This document shows positions 53,341 through 64,000 of a DNA stretch of 64,000 nucleotides, one piece after another. The stretch is taken from contig OZ035961.1 of NCBI GenBank assembly GCA_964034945.1, positions 67,988,031-68,052,030 of the forward strand, given 5' to 3'. The notes under the pieces were generated by a model. That model made no database searches. It saw nothing but the letters and a program-made list of their open reading frames with translations, and was not told where the DNA came from. Origin of the DNA: Chrysopilus asiliformis (Eukaryota > Arthropoda > Insecta > Diptera > Rhagionidae). Each line of letters starts with the position of its first letter. Positions within the stretch are counted from its first letter, which is position 1. A program made the translations under genes and the position numbers.

Positions 53341-54769
53341 TATGTTGATATGAATTTGTGATACTTGTGTTCCACTTAAGCATATTTTTGTTAACTGCCA
53401 TTGTTGAGAGAATCCAGCTGATAAGTTTTGAATATCGCGTCCGCGCATCTGATGGACAAAAACTTTCTGTTATAAGGCCACGAGGTATGTAAACTTAACG
53501 AAACTAAAGAGAATTCTGGTAGTGATTCTGTACTTGAAGAACAGCAAAGTGCAGTTGAAATGCCATTGAGAGAGAGAGAGCTTTTCGCAAAGTTTCCACT
53601 GAGTAATAAAAACAAGATTCTCATGACTTTGAATCTCTCACAAAATGTCAAATTTTCGGCGAACTGTGGTAGTTGGACGAGTTTTTTAAGCCACGTGAAA
53701 TACACAAAGTAGTTATATCAAATATTTGTGGCCATTTATTTGATTTGATGTCATAAATTCGTGCCGCGTAATATAAAATATGCTGACAAGTGTTTCTAAG
53801 CTTTTGCGGTAGTATACATATGTACGTCAGTATTTTAATTGGTCAAGTTCATGTACCACGGCAGTTAATTGTTATGGAATTGATTTATCATTTGACAACC
53901 CGAACTTATTCGTCTCGTATGACAAAACGATCGCTTCGAAGCTCGACACTCTCTAAAAAAAAGCTCACGTAAGCTAAATAGTCATTCCGAATGTTAAGTG
54001 TACGCAAAATTTAGAATACATAACGAGTGTAGCACCAACATTTAGTGACTAGCACGTGTTACGAAACCGACTTGTTTGTTTGGTTTTTACTTTTTCACTT
54101 AATTTTTGCAGACTTTCTGCTTTTATCGTCTTTCAGTAGAGTTCACCAGTCCCTCTATGTGGTTGCTTTTGATTTTTTTGGCATAATCAATCAGCTAGTC
54201 AGCCGATAAATTGACTCATTTAGTGATAATTGTTTAAACGTTCTTGATAATATTGTGAATTATTTATCTTTGATTTTGATTAATACAGAATTCAAACAAA
54301 CAAAAGAAGAACCCATTGAGGTAAATATTCGAAAATCTCTTTTCATATTTGTTTTTGTAAATAGCTTTGAAGAAGCATTTTTAATTTTTGTGACGTTTAT
54401 TAAATTTCTTCTGAGTATTTCAATTATAAGCAATTAAAGGCAACACGAAATGACCAAAGCGAAATAAATTTAATAACAAATCAATTATGCGAGCAGCGTA
54501 GCACAAAACCTAATTTGATGCAATTTTTATTTGTGTACGTTAAATTAATATGTAATAGGGTTTGTAAAATGTAATAGGCCAGCTAAAAGACGGTAACGGG
54601 AAAATTTCCGGGACTTACCTGGGATTTACCATGGATAAATTTTCTACTATGTTTAATAATCTTCCGGAAAACAAACTAAAAATATCAGTTGAAGACAAAA
54701 GTGTGGGAAATTTTATTTTCTCCAAGTTTTGTTATACTTAAGGCCACTAAAAAACGTGTAGTTTGGGAG
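53341..54769. other. Intergenic, nothing recognised
   Basis: No supported coding or repeat feature. CGGGAAAATTTCCGGGACTTA near 54597 is a small hairpin. Confidence 0.35.
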
Positions 54770-54934
54770 TAAATCGAGAAAAACGAAATTGCGATTTCTG
54801 AAAAACCGCCATTTTGGATACTTCCGGTTAACGGATTTCCACCAAAAGTTGATAGAATCGTCCCATTTCAGGACCCAACATGCCTATAAAATTTCATGGC
54901 GCTAGCTCTATTAGTTTTTGAGAAATCTTGTTCA
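54770..54934 (+). repeat. CCGGTTAACGG-family repeat, copy 1
   Basis: ACCGCCATTTTGGATACTTC, CGGTTAACGGATTTCCACC, AAAATTTCATGGCGCTAGCT and GAGAAATCTTGTTCACAG run straight into the octanucleotide array. The family copy at 44.4-44.8 kb has no such array. Confidence 0.75.
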
Positions 54935-57900
54935 CAGACTGACAGACTGACAGACTGACAGACTGACAGACTGACAGACTGACAGACTGACAGACTGACA
55001 GACTGACAGACTGACAGACTGACAGACTGACAGACTGACAGACTGACAGACTGACAGACTGACAGACTGACAGACTGACAGACTGACAGACTGACAGACT
55101 GACAGACTGACAGACTGACAGACTGACAGACTGACAGACTGACAGACTGACAGACTGACAGACTGACAGACTGACAGACTGACAGACTGACAGACTGACA
55201 GACTGACAGACTGACAGACTGACAGACTGACAGACTGACAGACTGACAGACTGACAGACTGACAGACTGACAGACTGACAGACTGACAGACTGACAGACT
55301 GACAGACTGACAGACTGACAGACTGACAGACTGACAGACTGACAGACTGACAGACTGACAGACTGACAGACTGATAGACTGACAGACTGACAGACTGACA
55401 GACTGACAGACTGACAGACTGACAGACTGACAGACTGACAGACTGACAGACTGACAGACTGACAGACTGACAGACTGACAGACTGACAGACTGACAGACT
55501 GACAGACTGACAGACTGACAGACTGACAGACTGACAGACTGACAGACTGACAGACTGACTGACTGACAGACTGACAGACTGACAGACTGACAGACTGACA
55601 GACTGACAGACTGACAGACTGACAGACTGACAGACTGACAGACTGACAGACTGACAGACTGACAGACTCACAGACTCACAGACTCACAGACTCACAGACT
55701 GACAGACTCACAGACTGACAGACTCACAGACTCACAGACTGACAGACTCACAGACTGACAGACTCACAGACTGACAGACTGACAGACTGACAGACTGACA
55801 GACTGACAGACTGACAGACTGACAGACTGACAGACTGACAGACTGACAGACTGACAGACTGACAGACTGACAGACTGACAGACTGACAGACTGACAGACT
55901 GACAGACTGACAGACTGACAGACTGACAGACTGACAGACTGACAGACTGACAGACTGACAGACTGACAGACTGACAGACTGACAGACTGACAGACTGACA
56001 GACTGACAGACTGACAGACTGACAGACTGACAGACTGACAGACTGACAGACTGACAGACTGACAGACTGACAGACTGACAGACTGACAGACTGACAGACT
56101 GACAGACTGACAGACTGACAGACTGACAGACTGACAGACTGACAGACTGACAGACTGACAGACTGACAGACTGACAGACTGACAGACTGACAGACTGACA
56201 GACTGACAGACTGACAGACTGACAGACTGACAGACTGACAGACTGACAGACTGACAGACTGACAGACTGACAGACTGACAGACTGACAGACTGACAGACT
56301 GACAGACTGACAGACTGACAGACTGACAGACTGACAGACTGACAGACTGACAGACTGACAGACTGACAGACTGACAGACTGACAGACTGACAGACTGACA
56401 GACTGACAGACTGACAGACTGACAGACTGACAGACTGACAGACTGACAGACTGACAGACTGACAGACTGACAGACTGACAGACTGACAGACTGACAGACT
56501 GACAGACTGACAGACTGACAGACTGACAGACTGACAGACTGACAGACTGACAGACTGACAGACTGACAGACTGACAGACTGACAGACTGACAGACTGACA
56601 GACTGACAGACTGACAGACTGACAGACTGACAGACTGACAGACTGACAGACTGACAGACTGACAGACTGACAGACTGACAGACTGACAGACTGACAGACT
56701 GACAGACTGACAGACTGACAGACTGACAGACTGACAGACTGACAGACTGACAGACTGACAGACTGACAGACTGACAGACTGACAGACTGACAGACTGACA
56801 GACTGACAGACTGACAGACTGACAGACTGACAGACTGACAGACTGACAGACTGACAGACTGACAGACTGACAGACTGACAGACTGACAGACTGACAGACT
56901 GACAGACTGACAGACTGACAGACTGACAGACTGACAGACTGACAGACTGACAGACTGACAGACTGACAGACTGACAGACTGACAGACTGACAGACTGACA
57001 GACTGACAGACTGACAGACTGACAGACTGACAGACTGACAGACTGACAGACTGACAGACTGACAGACTGACAGACTGACAGACTGACAGACTGACAGACT
57101 GACAGACTGACAGACTGACAGACTGACAGACTGACAGACTGACAGACTGACAGACTGACAGACTGACAGACTGACAGACTGACAGACTGACAGACTGACA
57201 GACTGACAGACTGACAGACTGACAGACTGACAGACTGACAGACTGACAGACTGACAGACTGACAGACTGACAGACTGACAGACTGACAGACTGACAGACT
57301 GACAGACTGACAGACTGACAGACTGACAGACTGACAGACTGACAGACTGACAGACTGACAGACTGACAGACTGACAGACTGACAGACTGACAGACTGACA
57401 GACTGACAGACTGACAGACTGACAGACTGACAGACTGACAGACTGACAGACTGACAGACTGACAGACTGACAGACTGACAGACTGACAGACTGACAGACT
57501 GACAGACTGACAGACTGACAGACTGACAGACTGACAGACTGACAGACTGACAGACTGACAGACTGACAGACTGACAGACTGACAGACTGACAGACTGACA
57601 GACTGACAGACTGACAGACTGACAGACTGACAGACTGACAGACTGACAGACTGACAGACTGACAGACTGACAGACTGACAGACTGACAGACTGACAGACT
57701 GACAGACTGACAGACTGACAGACTGACAGACTGACAGACTGACAGACTGACAGACTGACAGACTGACAGACTGACAGACTGACAGACTGACAGACTGACA
57801 GACTGACAGACTGACAGACTGACAGACTGACAGACTGACAGACTGACAGACTGACAGACTGACAGACTGACAGACTGACAGACTGACAGACTGACAGACT

Positions 57901-60900
57901 GACAGACTGACAGACTGACAGACTGACAGACTGACAGACTGACAGACTGACAGACTGACAGACTGACAGACTGACAGACTGACAGACTGACAGACTGACA
58001 GACTGACAGACTGACAGACTGACAGACTGACAGACTGACAGACTGACAGACTGACAGACTGACAGACTGACAGACTGACAGACTGACAGACTGACAGACT
58101 GACAGACTGACAGACTGACAGACTGACAGACTGACAGACTGACAGACTGACAGACTGACAGACTGACAGACTGACAGACTGACAGACTGACAGACTGACA
58201 GACTGACAGACTGACAGACTGACAGACTGACAGACTGACAGACTGACAGACTGACAGACTGACAGACTGACAGACTGACAGACTGACAGACTGACAGACT
58301 GACAGACTGACAGACTGACAGACTGACAGACTGACAGACTGACAGACTGACAGACTGACAGACTGACAGACTGACAGACTGACAGACTGACAGACTGACA
58401 GACTGACAGACTGACAGACTGACAGACTGACAGACTGACAGACTGACAGACTGACAGACTGACAGACTGACAGACTGACAGACTGACAGACTGACAGACT
58501 GACAGACTGACAGACTGACAGACTGACAGACTGACAGACTGACAGACTGACAGACTGACAGACTGACAGACTGACAGACTGACAGACTGACAGACTGACA
58601 GACTGACAGACTGACAGACTGACAGACTGACAGACTGACAGACTGACAGACTGACAGACTGACAGACTGACAGACTGACAGACTGACAGACTGACAGACT
58701 GACAGACTGACAGACTGACAGACTGACAGACTGACAGACTGACAGACTGACAGACTGACAGACTGACAGACTGACAGACTGACAGACTGACAGACTGACA
58801 GACTGACAGACTGACAGACTGACAGACTGACAGACTGACAGACTGACAGACTGACAGACTGACAGACTGACAGACTGACAGACTGACAGACTGACAGACT
58901 GACAGACTGACAGACTGACAGACTGACAGACTGACAGACTGACAGACTGACAGACTGACAGACTGACAGACTGACAGACTGACAGACTGACAGACTGACA
59001 GACTGACAGACTGACAGACTGACAGACTGACAGACTGACAGACTGACAGACTGACAGACTGACAGACTGACAGACTGACAGACTGACAGACTGACAGACT
59101 GACAGACTGACAGACTGACAGACTGACAGACTGACAGACTGACAGACTGACAGACTGACAGACTGACAGACTGACAGACTGACAGACTGACAGACTGACA
59201 GACTGACAGACTGACAGACTGACAGACTGACAGACTGACAGACTGACAGACTGACAGACTGACAGACTGACAGACTGACAGACTGACAGACTGACAGACT
59301 GACAGACTGACAGACTGACAGACTGACAGACTGACAGACTGACAGACTGACAGACTGACAGACTGACAGACTGACAGACTGACAGACTGACAGACTGACA
59401 GACTGACAGACTGACAGACTGACAGACTGACAGACTGACAGACTGACAGACTGACAGACTGACAGACTGACAGACTGACAGACTGACAGACTGACAGACT
59501 GACAGACTGACAGACTGACAGACTGACAGACTGACAGACTGACAGACTGACAGACTGACAGACTGACAGACTGACAGACTGACAGACTGACAGACTGACA
59601 GACTGACAGACTGACAGACTGACAGACTGACAGACTGACAGACTGACAGACTGACAGACTGACAGACTGACAGACTGACAGACTGACAGACTGACAGACT
59701 GACAGACTGACAGACTGACAGACTGACAGACTGACAGACTGACAGACTGACAGACTGACAGACTGACAGACTGACAGACTGACAGACTGACAGACTGACA
59801 GACTGACAGACTGACAGACTGACAGACTGACAGACTGACAGACTGACAGACTGACAGACTGACAGACTGACAGACTGACAGACTGACAGACTGACAGACT
59901 GACAGACTGACAGACTGACAGACTGACAGACTGACAGACTGACAGACTGACAGACTGACAGACTGACAGACTGACAGACTGACAGACTGACAGACTGACA
60001 GACTGACAGACTGACAGACTGACAGACTGACAGACTGACAGACTGACAGACTGACAGACTGACAGACTGACAGACTGACAGACTGACAGACTGACAGACT
60101 GACAGACTGACAGACTGACAGACTGACAGACTGACAGACTGACAGACTGACAGACTGACAGACTGACAGACTGACAGACTGACAGACTGACAGACTGACA
60201 GACTGACAGACTGACAGACTGACAGACTGACAGACTGACAGACTGACAGACTGACAGACTGACAGACTGACAGACTGACAGACTGACAGACTGACAGACT
60301 GACAGACTGACAGACTGACAGACTGACAGACTGACAGACTGACAGACTGACAGACTGACAGACTGACAGACTGACAGACTGACAGACTGACAGACTGACA
60401 GACTGACAGACTGACAGACTGACAGACTGACAGACTGACAGACTGACAGACTGACAGACTGACAGACTGACAGACTGACAGACTGACAGACTGACAGACT
60501 GACAGACTGACAGACTGACAGACTGACAGACTGACAGACTGACAGACTGACAGACTGACAGACTGACAGACTGACAGACTGACAGACTGACAGACTGACA
60601 GACTGACAGACTGACAGACTGACAGACTGACAGACTGACAGACTGACAGACTGACAGACTGACAGACTGACAGACTGACAGACTGACAGACTGACAGACT
60701 GACAGACTGACAGACTGACAGACTGACAGACTGACAGACTGACAGACTGACAGACTGACAGACTGACAGACTGACAGACTGACAGACTGACAGACTGACA
60801 GACTGACAGACTGACAGACTGACAGACTGACAGACTGACAGACTGACAGACTGACAGACTGACAGACTGACAGACTGACAGACTGACAGACTGACAGACT

Positions 60901-62156
60901 GACAGACTGACAGACTGACAGACTGACAGACTGACAGACTGACAGACTGACAGACTGACAGACTGACAGACTGACAGACTGACAGACTGACAGACTGACA
61001 GACTGACAGACTGACAGACTGACAGACTGACAGACTGACAGACTGACAGACTGACAGACTGACAGACTGACAGACTGACAGACTGACAGACTGACAGACT
61101 GACAGACTGACAGACTGACAGACTGACAGACTGACAGACTGACAGACTGACAGACTGACAGACTGACAGACTGACAGACTGACAGACTGACAGACTGACA
61201 GACTGACAGACTGACAGACTGACAGACTGACAGACTGACAGACTGACAGACTGACAGACTGACAGACTGACAGACTGACAGACTGACAGACTGACAGACT
61301 GACAGACTGACAGACTGACAGACTGACAGACTGACAGACTGACAGACTGACAGACTGACAGACTGACAGACTGACAGACTGACAGACTGACAGACTGACA
61401 GACTGACAGACTGACAGACTGACAGACTGACAGACTGACAGACTGACAGACTGACAGACTGACAGACTGACAGACTGACAGACTGACAGACTGACAGACT
61501 GACAGACTGACAGACTGACAGACTGACAGACTGACAGACTGACAGACTGACAGACTGACAGACTGACAGACTGACAGACTGACAGACTGACAGACTGACA
61601 GACTGACAGACTGACAGACTGACAGACTGACAGACTGACAGACTGACAGACTGACAGACTGACAGACTGACAGACTGACAGACTGACAGACTGACAGACT
61701 GACAGACTGACAGACTGACAGACTGACAGACTGACAGACTGACAGACTGACAGACTGACAGACTGACAGACTGACAGACTGACAGACTGACAGACTGACA
61801 GACTGACAGACTGACAGACTGACAGACTGACAGACTGACAGACTGACAGACTGACAGACTGACAGACTGACAGACTGACAGACTGACAGACTGACAGACT
61901 GACAGACTGACAGACTGACAGACTGACAGACTGACAGACTGACAGACTGACAGACTGACAGACTGACAGACTGACAGACTGACAGACTGACAGACTGACA
62001 GACTGACAGACTGACAGACTGACAGACTGACAGACTGACAGACTGACAGACTGACAGACTGACAGACTGACAGACTGACAGACTGACAGACTGACAGACT
62101 GACAGACTGACAGACTGACAGACTGACAGACTGACAGACAGACTGACAGACAGAAC
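54935..62156. repeat. 7.2-kb (CTGACAGA)n array
   Basis: About 900 tandem copies of an 8-bp unit. Single variants occur at 55375 (GATA) and 55560 (GACT), and a cluster of CTCACAGA units at about 55665-55770. From about 55771 to 62138 (near 796 units) I see no variant. The right edge breaks into CAGACAGACTGACAGACAGA. The minus strand has no stop codon in any frame because the unit contains none, so long frames (up to 2137 codons) are artefacts. Confidence 0.97.
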
Positions 62157-62283
62157 GACATTTTTTTAATATGACTCCAATCGACTCAGGAGTGATCGGG
62201 ATATGTGATCGGGATATGAATACAATACTTTATTATACTCCGTAGAAGAAAGTAAAAAATCCGCAATATGAATTAAATTAGAA

Positions 62284-62545
62284 TATCGTCGGTTAAAAGT
62301 TAAATTGTGATAAGTCCATTATACCAACTTTGACAGAAGAGCAATAAAAAACTTTGTTAAATCATTTTAATTTTCATTTAAAGAAAACAGAGTCTCATTT
62401 AAAGAAAACTGAGCCCAATTTTTCTCATTTAAAGACAACGCAGTGTTATTGAAAGAGAATTAAAACGATTTAACAAGGTTTTCATTGCTCTTCTGGAAAA
62501 TTATACCAAATGGACTTAGCACAATTTCACTTTTAGCCGACGATA
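62284..62545. mobile_element. Fold-back MITE, copy 2
   Basis: TATCGTCGGTTAAAAGTTAA pairs with TTTCACTTTTAGCCGACGATA at the right. The inward words GACAGAAGAGCAATAAAAA and TTGTTAAATCATTTTAAT are as at 8350-8598. TCATTTAAAGAAAACTGAG is repeated in the centre. TA lies at both borders. Confidence 0.8.
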
Positions 62546-63728
62546 TATAATAAATAAATTAACTAAAAAAAATATTTATCTGGGGACGTTACAATTACAC
62601 CGGGTTATAAAAATCAGGTATTTAACGGAGCATCTCTGGAGCAACGTTATTTCAGAATAGCACAGTATGTAGCGTTAACATCGTCCACCATATCTGACTT
62701 TCTGTCTTTTTTCCGTACGGTAAATATGAAGGGCCTTCAGTATATAGGTTTTTACCTATCCAAAATCCTCAATTTCTCGAAATCAAGTGTATGATTTTGT
62801 TCGAGGCAATAATAAGCTAGTGTCGTCTTGTTGTTGCTTTTATTTTTTATGTCTGACTTATGTCTCGCGATCCTGTTTTTTAGATTAATTCATTCTTCGT
62901 CCTTCCAAATGTCACGATAACTTATTCATCCGAAGTACGACTATCCCCTTTTTAAATTTGTAGTTCTAGTTTATTTTTTTATAAAAATCCAAGGTTTTTT
63001 GACAACCTTCATATACCTCAAGGAGTCTAGTTTTATTTTGCTGATTTTTCAAAAACTCGGAATTGGGCTTTAGCTATACGTTCGTCAATTATAAAAATGT
63101 TGACTTTAATTTTTACGTAGATAGTGTATTTTTAAGAAGCTAGTTTTAAAGAAGGAAATCGATTCTTATCGCGGTTCCACCTTAAAAAAATAAACACAGT
63201 GTGTTTCACGGAACACACGACCGAAGTGAAACTTTCTATAAATAAATGGTATAGTACTACAAGTTCATTTTATTGTATAGGATTATAAAGAATGTGAAAA
63301 TTGTTATTTAATTATGTTATTAAATATTAACCACACTGAAAGAAATCAAGTAAAGGTTTTATCCCTGCTGCAGGACTATTCTAGCTAGTTCCCCTATATG
63401 AGAAATCTGTTTACACACAGCTGGTATGTGTCATCTTGGAGCAAGTGGAGTTCTCCAGGCAGGGATTATAACGATCTAACCCCACGGTTAGACGTGCGAC
63501 TAGAAGTCGCATGCGATTATCCCTCCTACTACGTTTTTCAATTTGACAGGTGTTGCGATTTGCTCTGCTGTCTTGCGACATTGCATGTGACTTCAGTTGA
63601 AAAAGGTCAAACGCAAGAAAACAAAGAAAGTTATTTTGTTTATGAAACTCATTTCTGAATACCAAAACAACGAAGGCTCATAAATATCTTCTGTCGATGC
63701 TCCAGACTTCCGACTCGCATTGATTTAC
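62546..63728. other. Intergenic or intronic DNA left of the MADF exon
   Basis: If the donor at 63728-63727 is used, this stretch is intron of the minus-strand gene. I found no second MADF exon here. A GC-richer patch at 63400-63560 has no recognisable motif. Confidence 0.4.
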
Positions 63729-63958
63729 TTTTTTTCGTGAACATACGTCGTTCGTAAATTTCTCAACTTTTTCTTCACTTCCTCGCTTGTGAGTTTCAAT
63801 TCCGCGCCGATTTGTTCATACGCCTGCCTCTTGAGATCGTTTCTACGATACAATTTCGAGGCAGTCTTCCAGAGGCACTCTCTTTCCCGGTACAAATTCA
63901 TTAATTTCAAAATTTCATTTCTACTCAACTTATTTTCTGCTATTGTGAAATCAGACAT
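63729..63958 (-). CDS. MADF-domain protein, first coding exon (partial gene)
   Basis: The first ATG is at 63958; the frame is open upstream for a few codons without another ATG. Residues about 13-77 form the N-terminal part of a MADF (Adf-1/Myb-SANT-like) DNA-binding domain. The pattern is ILKLMNLYRERECLW (key Trp 30), then LYRRNDLKRQAYEQI, and EEVKKKLRNLRTTYVHE, a basic third helix. The frame ends in a stop at 63727-63725, but AA/GTAAAT at 63730-63724 is a good splice donor exactly at the domain's usual exon joint. I therefore end the exon at 63729. The rest of the domain and any C-terminal part would lie on a left-hand exon not recognised in the window. MADF proteins are sequence-specific nuclear DNA-binding factors, and some derive from Harbinger accessory proteins, so a host or transposon origin remains open. 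Confidence 0.75.
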
Positions 63959-64000
63959 AACCTTAAATGTCAAATCATTTGCAGTTCCAGTCGCAGCTCA

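Noticed and set aside
54868..55671. 267-codon minus-strand reading frame
   Set aside because: Same array artefact, extended slightly into the flanking repeat.
55748..62161. 2137-codon minus-strand reading frame
   Set aside because: It is the (CTGACAGA)n array read in a strand where the 8-bp unit contains no stop; an 8-residue period (QSVSLSVC) follows from 24 bp being three units. Not a gene.

Overview
The window looks like a gene-poor, repeat-dense stretch of an insect nuclear genome. It is AT-rich with long homopolymers. It has no bacterial-type operons, and most of the recognisable sequence is transposon-derived: PIF/Harbinger, Tc1-mariner (mariner and pogo/Tigger types), hAT, Transib, jockey/CR1-like LINE tails and a tRNA-derived SINE. 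A large interspersed family resembles the dipteran DINE-1/INE-1/mini-me group: a 5' end around TATACCC...GGGTATA and a central (GTCY)n tract. A dipteran host is therefore my best inference, but no diagnostic host gene proves it. The only likely host coding exon is a MADF-domain exon on the minus strand at the right edge (63729-63958).

Layout. 1-1.49 kb: nothing firm. 1.49-3.44 kb: a Harbinger element with a truncated transposase that is split by a 1.05-kb TA-flanked insertion. 3.67-4.01 kb: a Harbinger-like MITE. 6.45-7.01 kb: an internally deleted mariner. 8.35-8.6 kb: a MITE with a second copy at 62.3 kb. 13.3-14.0 kb: inverted DINE-like fragments. 14.9-17.1 kb: insertions nested four deep. 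17.65-18.54 kb: a pogo/Tigger relic. 19.7-19.9 kb: a pogo-like MITE. About 20.7-26.2 kb: a decayed Transib (RAG1-core relative) broken by a 100-bp MITE and by a 2.6-kb block of hairpins, a hAT MITE and GC-rich sequence.

26.6-33.7 kb: related (GTCY)n repeats surrounding a second hairpin-minisatellite element and a palindromic array of a 177-bp satellite. 35.3-39.9 kb: a SINE, two LINE fragments, an inverted-repeat element and a 5' mariner fragment. 40.3-42.0 kb: a full-length DINE-like copy and a clean non-autonomous Transib. The ends of that Transib have the layout of recombination signal sequences (heptamer CACAGTG, 23/24-bp spacers, ACAAAA-type nonamers). 44.2-53.3 kb: two hAT elements, several inverted-repeat elements and another DINE-like copy. 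54.9-62.2 kb: a 7.2-kb array of the 8-bp unit CTGACAGA, almost perfect over its last 6.3 kb.

The parts do not work together as a pathway; the window is a record of successive insertions. Three target sites can be reconstructed. The Harbinger frame becomes continuous without the TA-flanked insert, the Transib frame resumes on the far side of the 100-bp pogo-like MITE, and a 397-bp element at 15.5 kb has an empty site in the paralogous copy at 28.2 kb. The most unusual items are the Transib pair, the palindromic 177-bp satellite with an open 59-codon period, the hairpin-minisatellite family and the giant octanucleotide array. All family assignments come from reading the sequence; no database search was possible.
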